This document shows positions 28,303 to 36,627 of a stretch of DNA of 64,000 nt, one piece after another. Below the pieces are notes generated by a model, which made no database searches, was not told the DNA's origin, and worked only from the letters and a program-made list of their open reading frames with translations. This DNA is from Planctomycetaceae bacterium (GTDB taxonomy: Bacteria; Planctomycetota; Planctomycetia; Gemmatales; Gemmataceae), in the NCBI GenBank assembly GCA_013823135.1, contig PNLP01000015.1:78072-142071 (forward strand). Reading direction: 5' to 3'. Every line of letters starts with the position of its first letter. The first letter of the stretch is position 1. The position numbers were made by a program, and so were the translations under genes.

Positions 28303-28323
28303 TCACGAGACTTGATGAACGCG

Positions 28324-28350
28324 AACGGGGGCCATGTGGCCCCCGTTTTT
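28324..28350 (+). terminator. Rho-independent terminator of the cytochrome gene
   Basis: The perfect GC-rich stem CGGGGGCCA / TGGCCCCCG (28326-28334 with 28337-28345) is followed by a run of five T residues, 22 bp after the cytochrome stop. Confidence 0.9.
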
Positions 28351-28378
28351 CGTTGCAAGAGTGCATTGGTTTTGTTCA

Positions 28379-28450
28379 GGCGAGCGGAGGACGTCAATCC
28401 TCCGGTGGTTTGTGACGGTTCTACCGGAGGGCTGACGTCCTCCGCTCGCC
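28379..28450. repeat. REPIN-like inverted repeat at a convergent junction
   Basis: Arms 28379-28409 and 28423-28450 run from GGCGAGCGG to CCGCTCGCC and share the ACCGG...GGGCTGACG layout of the RAYT-flanking repeats. The core is changed to GGAGGACGTC. It lies between the cytochrome terminator and the convergent gene at 28474. Confidence 0.85.
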
Positions 28451-28473
28451 AAGAATGGCCAAGTTCACAACAC

Positions 28474-28947
28474 TCAGCTCGCTTTCAGGGATTTTTCGAA
28501 GCGGTGAACAAGGCGACGGCTATTCACGTCGAGCGCTTTGAGGATTTGGAGGACCGTGTCCGTGGGGATTTGGGAGTTGATCGCCCAAACGAGGACCAGC
28601 AGATTTTCTTTACCCGATTTGAGTTGATCGAGGATCGTGTTGAGGAGTTCCTTGTGTTCCTTGAACTCACGTTCGAGGATTCCAAAGTCACCGCGGTCAA
28701 GCTCGACCCAGAAGCATTTGCCTTGAAGATGTTCGACCCACCTGGCCCGCAGATAACCCATCCAGTGTTTTTCAACCCACCGCTGGATACACCCTTCGCC
28801 CAGATCGTATCCCGCCTTCTCGCTCTCGATCCACTTGTGCTTATTCTCTTCCTCGATGCACTCGGTATATACGCTTTTGGCTGGTACCGGCGGCAGCCAA
28901 TCGACGCGAGCCGAGGGCATGGCATTCACCGGGAGAGTGGTGTTCAT
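28474..28947 (-). CDS. Conserved-looking protein of unknown function
   Basis: A 157-residue protein without a signal peptide. It is rich in Trp, Glu and Lys ('WIESEKAGYDLGEGCIQRW', 'HWMGYLRARWVEHL') and looks helical. The C-terminal half has a heptad-like 'EREFKEHKELLNTILDQLKSG'. I do not recognise a named domain. I chose ATG 28947, with GAGAGG upstream, over an in-frame GTG nine bases earlier. It sits alone between a repeat and the tRNA gene. Confidence 0.75.
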   Translation of the reverse strand: MNTTLPVNAMPSARVDWLPPVPAKSVYTECIEEENKHKWIESEKAGYDLGEGCIQRWVEKHWMGYLRARWVEHLQGKCFWVELDRGDFGILEREFKEHKELLNTILDQLKSGKENLLVLVWAINSQIPTDTVLQILKALDVNSRRLVHRFEKSLKAS

Positions 28948-29099
28948 CGGCGTCACCTCTCGTGTCCGCAGGAACGGTGGATTCGTCCCCGGACACTCAC
29001 TGAAGATAACACATTCTAGTCACGAACTGGGCGTCTGGGCAACTTGCCCAAACTTGACACGGGATTCCCGAGATCGACAACCTCAGGAACCGAGTGCAG

Positions 29100-29171
29100 T
29101 CCGCCCGGCGGGAATCGAACCCACGACCACCGGCTTATAAGGCCGACGCTCTGCCACTGAGCTACGGGAGG
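29100..29171 (-). tRNA. tRNA with anticodon TAT (predicted tRNA-Ile)
   Basis: A complete 72-nt cloverleaf on the minus strand. The D-arm is GCTC-AGTGGCA-GAGC. The anticodon stem is TCGGC/GCCGG with loop CTTATAA, so the anticodon is TAT, reading the AUA codon. The variable loop is TGGTC. The T-arm is GTGGG-TTCGATT-CCCGC. The discriminator is A and no CCA is encoded. The acceptor stem CCTCCCG/CGGGCGG has one mismatch (position 3:70, T.C). Most bacteria read AUA with a lysidine-modified CAT tRNA, so a TAT anticodon is uncommon. The mismatch may mean an unusual functional tRNA or early decay. Confidence 0.85.
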
Positions 29172-29554
29172 GGATGCGAGCGAACGGGCATATGCCATCG
29201 CGTGTCATCGCAGCCTCCCTTCCTCGAGTCAGAGCCTTGAACGAAGCAATCTCGCGACGTTCTCTCATCTGCGGAACCAACTCATTCGTCAAGTCCATTC
29301 CCAAGTTACCGCCAGTCACAAGGGCGACCCGACCAGCCAGATCGAACAGTTTGGTCGGCATTCCGTCTTTCCACACATGATCGCTTTGTGGGCAATTTGT
29401 GTACAAATAGTGTAACACGAGTGCCCAGGGAGGTGGCAAGTGAAAATCGTCACAAGCCCGGCGCATTTAACATTTACAAGCAAGAACGATCGTTGTCTGC
29501 GATCATCAATTCATCGATAAACAACAAATTCCACATCATTCGAGAGAGCATTCA
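29172..29554. other. AT-richer gap between tRNA and phosphatase gene
   Basis: This 383-bp gap holds the SDR remnant (29296-29361). Beyond it, at about 29380-29555, is a stretch clearly lower in GC than the rest of the window, with no gene, repeat or terminator that I can recognise. Together with the remnant it suggests a patch of foreign or decaying DNA. Confidence 0.5.
29296..29361 (-). pseudogene. N-terminal remnant of a short-chain dehydrogenase (SDR) gene
   Basis: From ATG 29361 the minus strand encodes 'MPTKLFDLAGRVALVTGGN', the textbook start of an SDR enzyme (beta1 strand and TGG cofactor-binding turn). The rest of the Gly-rich motif is missing, and the frame goes on with unrelated sequence before reaching the tRNA at 29171. 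No other SDR piece is visible nearby. It is probably what is left after a deletion or insertion next to the tRNA. Confidence 0.6.
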
Positions 29555-30712
29555 TCAGTCGGAAATACCCACGCAGAGTAAGGTAACGTCGTCGTCGTGC
29601 TGAACCTGTGCGAGTAAATCCGTCGCCACCGCATCCACAAAGCGTTGTCCGGCGAGCGCTCGGCATCGGGTGGCTGCCGCAAGGAGTTTCCCGTCATCGC
29701 TCGGGCCGGGGGTTCCATCGGGCCGAGTGCCATCCGTGCAGATCAACAACTTGTCGCCGGGTTGAAGCGTGGCAGCATGGGAAGGATAGCTCGCCTCGGC
29801 AATTCCCAAGAACGGGCCGGGAATGGACCAGCTTTCGGGGTCTCCGTTTGAGGGAATTCGCATGGGGGCGGGCAAGCCCGCTCGTGCGATTGTCAGTTGC
29901 CCCGACTCGCAATTCAGCACACCAACGAGCATCGAGACCAGCGGCGAGTCCTCCAGCCGGAGTTTGAGGAGGGCAGCGTTCGCTTCTCCGAGCAGCGTGC
30001 CCGCCGATGCACTCGGGTTCAGCCGGGCCGCTTCGGACACCTCTTCCGCAACGAACTTTCCGAGGAGTCCGCCCGCGGTGGTGGGTCCGATAACGTCACC
30101 CACCAGAAAGAGAACGCGGGTGCGGTCCAGTGCTTGCGCTGCGTAAAAATCCCCGCCGTTGCGGGCTCGTGGACGGTGGCACACGGCAAAACGTACCGAC
30201 CCGATTTCGGGCAGGGACCGTTGCAGGAGCGCGAGCCGGACGCGGCGGGTCAGGTCGAGTTCGCGGTCGATTTGTGCGAACGTGCGGTTCAACTGGTCGC
30301 CAAGAATCCTGGCCTCGGCGGCGCGGCTCGCAACGCGGTTGGCGGCGGTTCGGGCACGAACGGCTGTTCGCAGTTGGGCCTGCAAAACGCTGGCATCCAG
30401 CGGACGTGTGAGCACGGCATCGGCCCCGGAATCGAGTACGCGGGCCGTGTGGGCCGCATCGGGAGCGGAGAGCACGCACACCACGGGAAGGAGTTCATCG
30501 CCCAGTTCCGCCCGCCAGCGCCGGATCTGGGCGCTCGCCGCGTCCGATTGATCGCCAACCACGACGACTGCGACCGTGACGGGGGCGAAATCCACCCCGG
30601 GAGTTGACCCGAGCGTGTGCTCGCGGATCGCGAACCCGGCCGCGGTGAGCAGTTCGCGCAGGTCATCGGCCTGGGAGGAAGGTGATGCACTGAGTAGAAC
30701 GGTAGGCGGCAT
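29555..30712 (-). CDS. Receiver-like domain + SpoIIE-type PP2C phosphatase
   Basis: A 385-residue cytoplasmic protein. Residues 1-120 have a response-regulator-like fold ending in 'DSGADAVLTRPLDASVLQAQL', but the strand-3 end reads 'VAVVVVGDQSD', so the phospho-acceptor Asp is displaced or lost. A helical linker (about 125-170) leads to a PP2C/SpoIIE domain with 'NGGDFY' (Asp188), 'VGDVIG' (Asp206) and C-terminal 'HDDDVTLL'. The usual second Asp in GGDxxD is Ala191. Such proteins dephosphorylate anti-sigma antagonists with STAS domains; a STAS gene lies at 58234 but is not adjacent. It is divergent from the gene at 30838. Confidence 0.85.
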   Translation of the reverse strand: MPPTVLLSASPSSQADDLRELLTAAGFAIREHTLGSTPGVDFAPVTVAVVVVGDQSDAASAQIRRWRAELGDELLPVVCVLSAPDAAHTARVLDSGADAVLTRPLDASVLQAQLRTAVRARTAANRVASRAAEARILGDQLNRTFAQIDRELDLTRRVRLALLQRSLPEIGSVRFAVCHRPRARNGGDFYAAQALDRTRVLFLVGDVIGPTTAGGLLGKFVAEEVSEAARLNPSASAGTLLGEANAALLKLRLEDSPLVSMLVGVLNCESGQLTIARAGLPAPMRIPSNGDPESWSIPGPFLGIAEASYPSHAATLQPGDKLLICTDGTRPDGTPGPSDDGKLLAAATRCRALAGQRFVDAVATDLLAQVQHDDDVTLLCVGISD

Positions 30713-30725
30713 GGTACAATTCGGG

Positions 30726-30830
30726 GGAGTGTTGAGTGTTTTGCCCGGCTCAGTCTCTGAGTTCAGGCATCCGCCACGATCGCGGTTGCCCGAAGACTAA
30801 ACACAAAACACGAAACACAAAACACCAATC
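30726..30830. repeat. A/C-rich short repeat, inverted pair
   Basis: The segment around 30800-30828 is built of AAACAC/GAAACAC units. Near 30729-30744 its complement TGTTGAGTGTTTTG occurs. The same unit pattern appears inside the coding linker of the heme protein at 5081-5115. It occupies the leader of the bifunctional-nuclease-family gene. Confidence 0.55.
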
Positions 30831-30837
30831 ATCGGAG

Positions 30838-31245
30838 ATGCCCGTGCCCGTGCAGATGGAACTACGCCGGATCATCATCAGCGAGGTGGACGACCACCAG
30901 GTGATTATCCTCAAGGAAGTCGATGGGGAGCGGAGTTTCCCAATCGTGATTGGCATCTTCGAGGCGACGAGCATCGACCGTCGCGTGAAGGGGATGCAAT
31001 CACCGCGACCGTTGACGCACGACCTGATTGCCGCCGTGGTCGAGCAACTCGGCGGCGAGGTTCAGGACATCGTCATCAGCGACCTGGAAGAGCACACGTA
31101 CTTCGCGAAACTGCGTGTTCGCAAAGACGGCGACCTCATCGAGATCGACTGCCGTCCGAGCGACGCAATCGCACTGGCGGTTACCGCGAAGGTGCCGATT
31201 TACGTCAGCGAGCAGGTGCTGGGCGAAGCGTTGGAAGAGGATTAG
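30838..31245 (+). CDS. Bifunctional nuclease family (DUF151/BFN) protein
   Basis: A 135-residue protein of the bifunctional nuclease family, with 'HQVIILKEVDGERSFPIVIG', 'RPLTHDLIAAVVEQLGG' and 'IDCRPSDAIALAVTAKVPIYV'. The 'RPSDAIALA' motif is diagnostic. Plant members show RNase/DNase activity; the bacterial role is unclear. The start is uncertain. ATG 30838 has GGAG directly against it, while GTG 30844 (same frame) is better spaced and ATG 30856 begins at the conserved core. The stop codon lies inside an inverted repeat. Confidence 0.85.
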   Translation: MPVPVQMELRRIIISEVDDHQVIILKEVDGERSFPIVIGIFEATSIDRRVKGMQSPRPLTHDLIAAVVEQLGGEVQDIVISDLEEHTYFAKLRVRKDGDLIEIDCRPSDAIALAVTAKVPIYVSEQVLGEALEED

Positions 31246-31306
31246 CGGCAGCCCCAACGGGGCTGCGGCATCTCCCAAGCGCCGCCCCGATGGGGCGGAC
31301 GCTAAC
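31242..31306. repeat. Inverted repeat at a convergent junction (TTAGCGGCAGCCCCAACGGG type)
   Basis: The arms begin TTAGCGGCAGCCCC and end GGGGCGGACGCTAA, with inner GCCCCAACGGGGC and GCCCCGATGGGGC palindromes. Its first bases include the stop codon of the gene at 30838. The same family occurs at 43493-43558 and 47438-47504. Confidence 0.85.
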
Positions 31307-31311
31307 CACGT

Positions 31312-31872
31312 TCAATCAGCGTGAATCTTCCGCAGTCGCGGGGACAGTCGCAGCATCCACTGCACGCGCTCGAACTCGTTGAGCCAGTCTTGCACGATCT
31401 GCAATTGCAGCGGATCGTTCCCCTTCACCAGTCCCGTCGCACACGATTCCCCCACAAGCTGGCTGGCGAGTTGCCGATACTTGGCGAGCGTGCGCTCGCC
31501 GTAGCGTGCCACTTCGTGGCCGTCTTCGGAGAAGAACACGGCCACGGGGACGCGGTTCCCGCCGTTGATCCTGAGTGCGGCTTGCACGTCGGCGTGTTCG
31601 TCGCGGTCGAGATAGTGCGTGACGATCGCGGGCGCGGCCTCGGCGAACCGCTCGAAGATGGGGCACTGACTAGCACAATCGCCGCACCACGCACCGACAA
31701 GAACGAGGACGTTCGTGCGGCGAGTGAACTTGCCGAGGAGTTGCCGTTGAACGTCGGTGATGGTGGTCTGCTCGTGGGCCCGCCCCCACTTGGCGCGGTC
31801 GCCGTCGGTGCCGTACTTCGCGAGAAACGCTGGCAGCGGCAGCCCCGCGGTGAACTTATCGAACAGATGCAT
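31312..31872 (-). CDS. Thioredoxin-like protein with CGDC motif
   Basis: A 186-residue cytoplasmic thioredoxin-fold protein. The strand 'TNVLVLVGAWCGDCASQCP' carries the redox pair in W-C-G-D-C at about residue 62, and 'NRVPVAVFFSEDGHEV' supplies the conserved cis-Pro region. The CGDC motif matches the thioredoxin_9 group found in many bacteria. It probably reduces disulfides in cytoplasmic proteins; targets are unknown. A Cys at the end of 'ASQCP' makes a third nearby thiol. The downstream side is a convergent junction with a repeat. Confidence 0.85.
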   Translation of the reverse strand: MHLFDKFTAGLPLPAFLAKYGTDGDRAKWGRAHEQTTITDVQRQLLGKFTRRTNVLVLVGAWCGDCASQCPIFERFAEAAPAIVTHYLDRDEHADVQAALRINGGNRVPVAVFFSEDGHEVARYGERTLAKYRQLASQLVGESCATGLVKGNDPLQLQIVQDWLNEFERVQWMLRLSPRLRKIHAD

Positions 31873-31894
31873 GGAGATTCATCCTTCAAGAAAG

Positions 31895-32096
31895 AAGCAA
31901 TGGCACGCGGATCAAAGAAGGAAGAGAAGAGGATTAACCACAGAGTCACAGAGAGCACAGAGACAAGACAAAAGGCTGAGAGAAGACTCGTGTTAAAATC
32001 CTGGATTCTCTCAGTGTTTGATTTACCTCTGTGCTCTCTGTGACTCTGTGGTTAACTCTTCTTTGAATCCTGTCGTTCATCCGCGTGCCATTGCTT
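31895..32096. repeat. Nested double inverted repeat
   Basis: Outer arms AAGCAATGGCACGCGGAT (31895-31912) and its exact complement (32079-32096) enclose inner arms of 29 bp (31934-31962 and 32027-32055). The inner arms contain CACAGAGTCACAGAGAGCAC and are perfectly complementary. The outer-arm sequence recurs at 58760-58777 next to a different inner repeat, so the outer and inner parts appear to be separate modules. Confidence 0.85.
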
Positions 32097-32103
32097 GTTG
32101 TCT

Positions 32104-33012
32104 TCAACCGAACTTCCCCATCAGTTTAGCAGCCGTGCCACCAAAGATCTTCGCACGGTCGTCCGCGTTCAGGTGTGCGAGCAAGCCGGCGATCCGCTCG
32201 CGTTCCTTGAGGTAGCTCTTCCCCGTCGCGCCGAGGCCGAAGCCGCCGCCGTACATGAGCCGGTCGGCTCCGAACGCTTCGGTGAGTTGCTTCACTTCCG
32301 GTTGCGGGTCGCGGTGCGGGTACGCACCCTTGTTCGGCACCGCGGAGAGCTTCACCACGACGTTGTCGTACTTCGCCCACTTCAGCACGACGGCGTATTC
32401 CTTTTCCGTCCCCTGGAACGGCCGCCCCATGTGATCGACGAACACCCGCGTGTCCTTGAATTCCTTGATGAGCGGCTCGAACCCCTCGGCGTATCGCGGC
32501 TCGAAGTGCAACTGCACGGCGATGCCGGCGTCGGTCGCGGCTTTCCAGAGTGCCTTGAGTTCGGGCTTGCCGAACGGCGGCTGGCGATCGGGCTGATAGG
32601 CGTGAACGCGAGCGGCGACGAGCGGAATCTTCTCCGCGAGTGCCTTGATCTTGGCAGGCGTATCTTCGCGTTCGGCGAAGAACAGACAGGTTCCCTTGAG
32701 CTTCCCCTTACCGACCGCGAGGCAATGCTCCAGATAGCGGTGATCGTCCTGGTACGGTTCCGGATGCACGACGATGGCGTAATCGACGCCTGCTTCTTTC
32801 ATGCACGCGAGGAGGTGCTCGGGCGTGGCGGCATCGTCGGGCTTGTAGGGGCCGTCTTTGTGGTAGGGGAACTTGTCGTTGTCTTTGCCCGCGAAGCAGT
32901 GCAGGTGCGTATCGACAACCGGCACGCGCGCTTCGGCCGCGTTTAGCCGCGACCCGAAGGGAATCGCTGGCAACGCGGCCGCGGATGCGATGAACTCACG
33001 ACGTGTGTGCAT
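32104..33012 (-). CDS. Exported amidohydrolase (TIM-barrel, amidohydrolase-2 type)
   Basis: A 302-residue protein with a Tat leader, 'MHTRREFIASAAALPAIPFG'. The mature part begins with the metal-binding 'VVDTHLHCF', followed by 'VQLHFEPRYAEGF', 'VFVDHMGRPFQG' and the C-terminal 'GADRLMYGGG' region, where the catalytic Asp of this family would be expected. Related proteins hydrolyse lactones or decarboxylate aromatic acids. The substrate here cannot be told. It stands between a large repeat and the gene at 33046 on the same strand. Confidence 0.85.
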   Translation of the reverse strand: MHTRREFIASAAALPAIPFGSRLNAAEARVPVVDTHLHCFAGKDNDKFPYHKDGPYKPDDAATPEHLLACMKEAGVDYAIVVHPEPYQDDHRYLEHCLAVGKGKLKGTCLFFAEREDTPAKIKALAEKIPLVAARVHAYQPDRQPPFGKPELKALWKAATDAGIAVQLHFEPRYAEGFEPLIKEFKDTRVFVDHMGRPFQGTEKEYAVVLKWAKYDNVVVKLSAVPNKGAYPHRDPQPEVKQLTEAFGADRLMYGGGFGLGATGKSYLKERERIAGLLAHLNADDRAKIFGGTAAKLMGKFG

Positions 33013-33045
33013 GGGAAATCTCGTGTGGTGTGTTGGCGTTGCGTT

Positions 33046-33651
33046 TCACGTTCGCCCGGTAAGCATGTCCACGACCCAGCACCCTCGGACGTGCGGTCCC
33101 TCGCTGCGGCAGTGGTTCAGCACGTCTTCGTTGTCGCAACCCGCGTCCTGTAGGGCGTCGGCCAAGATCGGCATCCGGTCGAACGCACGGTCTTGGTAGA
33201 TGCCTTCTGCAAGAGCGACGACATCGGACGTGAGCCAACCGGGATCGACGGTAATGGTCCGATAGGGGTTACCGAAGATACACCGGAGCAGTTCAGACTG
33301 GTCGCTCTTCCAGACATCCGCCGCTATCACTTGGCGGTACTGGTAGTTCTCCGCTGTTCGCTTCGCTGCAAACCAAGCCGAATCGTCTCCGACACTCCAC
33401 GCCGCAGATGTTACAGCCGCATTCCAGCCCTTGTGCCTTGCTCCTGAGAGGGCTTGACGTTTGACAAGTCCATCAGAGTATTGTTCGCTTATCTCGACTA
33501 TTTTTTGGCAACGCCGCTCCGTCACCAGATGCCAAATGTGCCGGAAGTATCCGCACGCAAAAAGCCGCAACTTCCGGTCGCTCGTCTTCTCCCTCAGAAA
33601 TTCAAGCATCGGCGTCGGGTCGGTCGCCGTGAGCCACTCCGATTCGGTCAT
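33046..33651 (-). CDS. Gemmata-lineage 'EWL..PMLEFL' paralogous family protein
   Basis: A 201-residue protein beginning MTESEWLTATDPTPMLEFL, with 'SDRKLRLFACGYFRHIWHL' and ending 'LADALQDAGCDNEDVLNHC' and 'GPHVRGCWVVDMLTG'. I recall many close paralogues with this layout in Gemmata-type genomes; their function is unknown. No signal peptide is present. The repeated Cys and His residues hint at metal binding, but that is speculation. It lies 33 bp upstream of the amidohydrolase on the same strand. Confidence 0.8.
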   Translation of the reverse strand: MTESEWLTATDPTPMLEFLREKTSDRKLRLFACGYFRHIWHLVTERRCQKIVEISEQYSDGLVKRQALSGARHKGWNAAVTSAAWSVGDDSAWFAAKRTAENYQYRQVIAADVWKSDQSELLRCIFGNPYRTITVDPGWLTSDVVALAEGIYQDRAFDRMPILADALQDAGCDNEDVLNHCRSEGPHVRGCWVVDMLTGRT

Positions 33652-33823
33652 GACTCCCCCGGTTCTGAATGCACGTCGCTGGCGGAATCAGCATCAACCT
33701 CTTTCACTCGTCTCGCTGATGCTACCACACCAATCGCGGCGCTGCGACGATCCGCAGGTTACCTTTCCCGTGCGGCATTCGTAGGACAACTCCACACACT
33801 CACTTGTCCCGCAATGGCTCGTA

Positions 33824-35425
33824 ATGTCCGAACCCACACCCGCAACTCCCGTTCGCAAGTCGCACCTGCTCGAAGCCCTCTTGCTGGCGATCGCGTTCGC
33901 CGTGGCTCACACGCAATCGCCGCTCTACTTCTCCAACCAGAACCAGTACTTCGTTCACGGGCTCGCCGACGGCGGGCACGTCAACCTTTCGCACGACTGG
34001 CTCGCGAACACCACCGACCCCACGCCCGTGTTCTCGGCACTGATCGCGGGCGGCTACCGCTACCTCGGTGAATGGTCGTTCCAGGCCGCGTACTTCTTCC
34101 TGCTCATGGGGTACTTCCTCGGCATGCGCTGGCTCGTCGCGGCGTTGCCGGGAATGCCCGATTCGCATGGGTTCCGCTTGTTGTGGGCGGCGGGGTTCAT
34201 CGCGGCGCACGCGGCGGTGTTGCGTGTGCTCTCGGTGCAACTCGCGGGGGTCGATTACCCGTGGTTCGCACAGGCGGGAGTCGCGGGGCAATACCTCCTC
34301 GGGCCGGGGTTGCAGCCGTCTTCGCTTGGGGTGCTGCTCATCGCGGGCCTGGCGGCGTTCGCCAACCACCGACCCACACTCGCCTGCGGGTTGGTTGGTG
34401 CGGCGTGTGCGTTCCACTCGACGTACATGCTCTCGGCCGGGTCGCTCGTGCTCGGGTTTCTCGTGGTGCTGTTCAAGGAGAAGGAAGACGCCGGGCCGGT
34501 GGCACTCCGCGGATTGCTGCTGGCGTCCGTGTTCATCGCACCCGTCGCGGCCTACACGCTGTTCACGTTCGGGCCGCACGACCCGGCGATCTTCGAGGCC
34601 GCACAGAACATCCTCGTCGACATTCGCATCCCGCACCATTGCAGCATCGCACGCTGGCTCGATCAGGTTGCGTGGGTGCAACTCCTGTGGGCCGGGTTGG
34701 GAATCGCGTTGCTGTTTCGCTCCCGGTTGTTCCTGGTCGTGCTGATCGCGGCCAGCATCGGTCTGGGCCTGACGCTGATTCAGTACGAGTACACGAACCC
34801 GACGTTCGCTCTCGTCTTCCCCTGGCGAATCTCGGTCGTGCTGGTGCCGCTGGCGACGGCCGTCATCCTGGCGAAAGTCGCGGCACGTGTCCCCGATTCG
34901 TCGTGGGTTGCGTGGGTGGGTGGCCTTGGGGTTCTGGCCCTCGCTGCGGGCGGCGTGTGGGTGATGGTCGAGCGGCTCGGGTATCGAACCGGCGAAGACG
35001 AAACCCCACTCTATAGCTTTGTGCGGGCGAGCTCCGAACCGAAGCAGGTGTATCTGTTGCCGGTGCGGTTTCCGGCTCCGAGCACGCGCCGGGGGGCGAT
35101 GTCCGCGAGTTTCACACCGCCGCCGCGACCGAGCTCCGATCTCATTGCCGTCGATCTCCAGCGGTTCCGGCTCCACACCGGCACACCCATCTATGTGGAC
35201 TTCAAGTCGGTCCCGTACTTCGAGGCGGAAGTGCTGGAATGGCAGCGGCGGATGCGGCAATGCGAAGCGTGGTACGCAGCCGACTGGACCTCACCGGAAC
35301 GTTTGCAAGAGTTGCGAGCGGAACGGATCACGCACGTCGTCACGCCGTCGAACAAACCGCTGACTGCCGACTACCTAGAGGTCGTTCACTCGGACCCCGC
35401 GTACATCGTATATCGGCTGAAGTGA
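33824..35425 (+). CDS. Polytopic membrane protein, C-terminal soluble domain
   Basis: A 533-residue integral membrane protein with about ten hydrophobic segments between residues 15 and 390, then a soluble C-terminal domain of about 140 residues. The conserved start 'TQSPLYFSNQNQYFVHGLA' resembles the planctomycete DUF6798-like membrane family. That fold resembles glycosyltransferase-C type proteins, but the catalytic acidic pair cannot be assigned with confidence. The soluble part ends 'ERITHVVTPSNKPL'. The gene stands alone with its own upstream gap. Confidence 0.75.
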   Translation: MSEPTPATPVRKSHLLEALLLAIAFAVAHTQSPLYFSNQNQYFVHGLADGGHVNLSHDWLANTTDPTPVFSALIAGGYRYLGEWSFQAAYFFLLMGYFLGMRWLVAALPGMPDSHGFRLLWAAGFIAAHAAVLRVLSVQLAGVDYPWFAQAGVAGQYLLGPGLQPSSLGVLLIAGLAAFANHRPTLACGLVGAACAFHSTYMLSAGSLVLGFLVVLFKEKEDAGPVALRGLLLASVFIAPVAAYTLFTFGPHDPAIFEAAQNILVDIRIPHHCSIARWLDQVAWVQLLWAGLGIALLFRSRLFLVVLIAASIGLGLTLIQYEYTNPTFALVFPWRISVVLVPLATAVILAKVAARVPDSSWVAWVGGLGVLALAAGGVWVMVERLGYRTGEDETPLYSFVRASSEPKQVYLLPVRFPAPSTRRGAMSASFTPPPRPSSDLIAVDLQRFRLHTGTPIYVDFKSVPYFEAEVLEWQRRMRQCEAWYAADWTSPERLQELRAERITHVVTPSNKPLTADYLEVVHSDPAYIVYRLK

Positions 35426-35590
35426 CAGAGTTGGGACGGAATGATTTCGGGCGAGATGCGCACCTTTCTGCCACCGGCTGATACACAGCCGTGTGGTCCA
35501 CTTCAGTTCTCATCACATTCTGCTTGCATCCGGGCGCGAGAACGGTCATACAGGAACTAGGCTCTCTCCCGCATCATATCGGGTCTTCAT

Positions 35591-36574
35591 ATGTCTCCCC
35601 CTCTTCACCCCCGTCGTGGGTTCACGCTCATTGAGCTTTTGGTGGTGATTGCCATCATCGCCATTCTCATCGGATTACTCCTGCCCGCCGTGCAGAAAGT
35701 GCGAGAAGCCGCGGCCCGGCTCAAGTGCAGCAACAACCTGAAACAAATCGGAATCGCCCTGCACGCTCACGCGGATTCCCAGGGTAAGCTGCCCGCCGGC
35801 GGCATCGGCTGCCCAACAGGAACCTCCTACGGTCACTCGTGGTGGATTCCCACCATGCCGTACCTCGAACAGGGTGCCTTCTACGACAAGTTCGACAAGA
35901 CCGGCAAGGAGAGTGGCACACAGTACCAGTCCACCGGGTGGTGGAAGTACCCCAGCTTCGCCGAATCCAACGGCCATAACCAGACGCTTCTCAACGGTTA
36001 CTCGCTCCCGATGGGCAAGTGCCCGTCCAGCCCGTTCCCGCCGCATGTGAATAACGGTGGCATCCTGATCTTTAACCCGGATTACACGGGGATTTCTGGC
36101 AGCAGCGACCATTCCTCCACGTTCACGAGCGCCACTTATGGCGCGGGGATGGTGTCCGCCGGTGGCGCTCTGATCCCGAAGAAGCAAGTCGCCATCACCG
36201 CCATAACCGACGGCACGTCGAACACCATCGTGGTCGGTGAACAATCCGATTACTGCTCCCTCGCCGATGGCACCAAGGCGGACTGCCGCAGCGATTGCAA
36301 GCACGGGTTCGCGATGAGCTTTCCCAACTCATTCCCCAGCGACCCACGAATCTTCAACCTGACCACGGTGCGGTACAAAATCAGCAAGGACGCCTCGCTC
36401 GCGAACTCCGGCGGCAACTGCGGGGCGAACAGCCCGATCCAGTCGGCCCACATCGGCGGGGCGAACGTCGCGTTCGGCGACGGCTCCGTTCGCTTCCTCC
36501 GCGACAGCGTGGACATCACGACCCTGAAGCGACTCGCCGACCGCGACGACGGCCAGGTTCTCGGCGATTATTGA
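35591..36574 (+). CDS. DUF1559 type IV pilin-like (H-X9-DG) protein
   Basis: A 327-residue protein. The prepilin leader '[18 protein letters not shown]' is followed by '[18 protein letters not shown]'. The H-X9-DG block is '[19 protein letters not shown]'. Compared with the paralogue at 19062 it carries extra Cys residues ('[17 protein letters not shown]'), which could form disulfides outside the cell. It is followed after 53 bp by a small lipoprotein, and this pair is directly followed by a second DUF1559/lipoprotein pair. Confidence 0.92.
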   Translation: MSPPLHPRRGFTLIELLVVIAIIAILIGLLLPAVQKVREAAARLKCSNNLKQIGIALHAHADSQGKLPAGGIGCPTGTSYGHSWWIPTMPYLEQGAFYDKFDKTGKESGTQYQSTGWWKYPSFAESNGHNQTLLNGYSLPMGKCPSSPFPPHVNNGGILIFNPDYTGISGSSDHSSTFTSATYGAGMVSAGGALIPKKQVAITAITDGTSNTIVVGEQSDYCSLADGTKADCRSDCKHGFAMSFPNSFPSDPRIFNLTTVRYKISKDASLANSGGNCGANSPIQSAHIGGANVAFGDGSVRFLRDSVDITTLKRLADRDDGQVLGDY

Positions 36575-36627
36575 GTGAACGGCGAGGCTTGGCGATCGAT
36601 CGCACAACTCAACGGGGCTCGTGTTCC

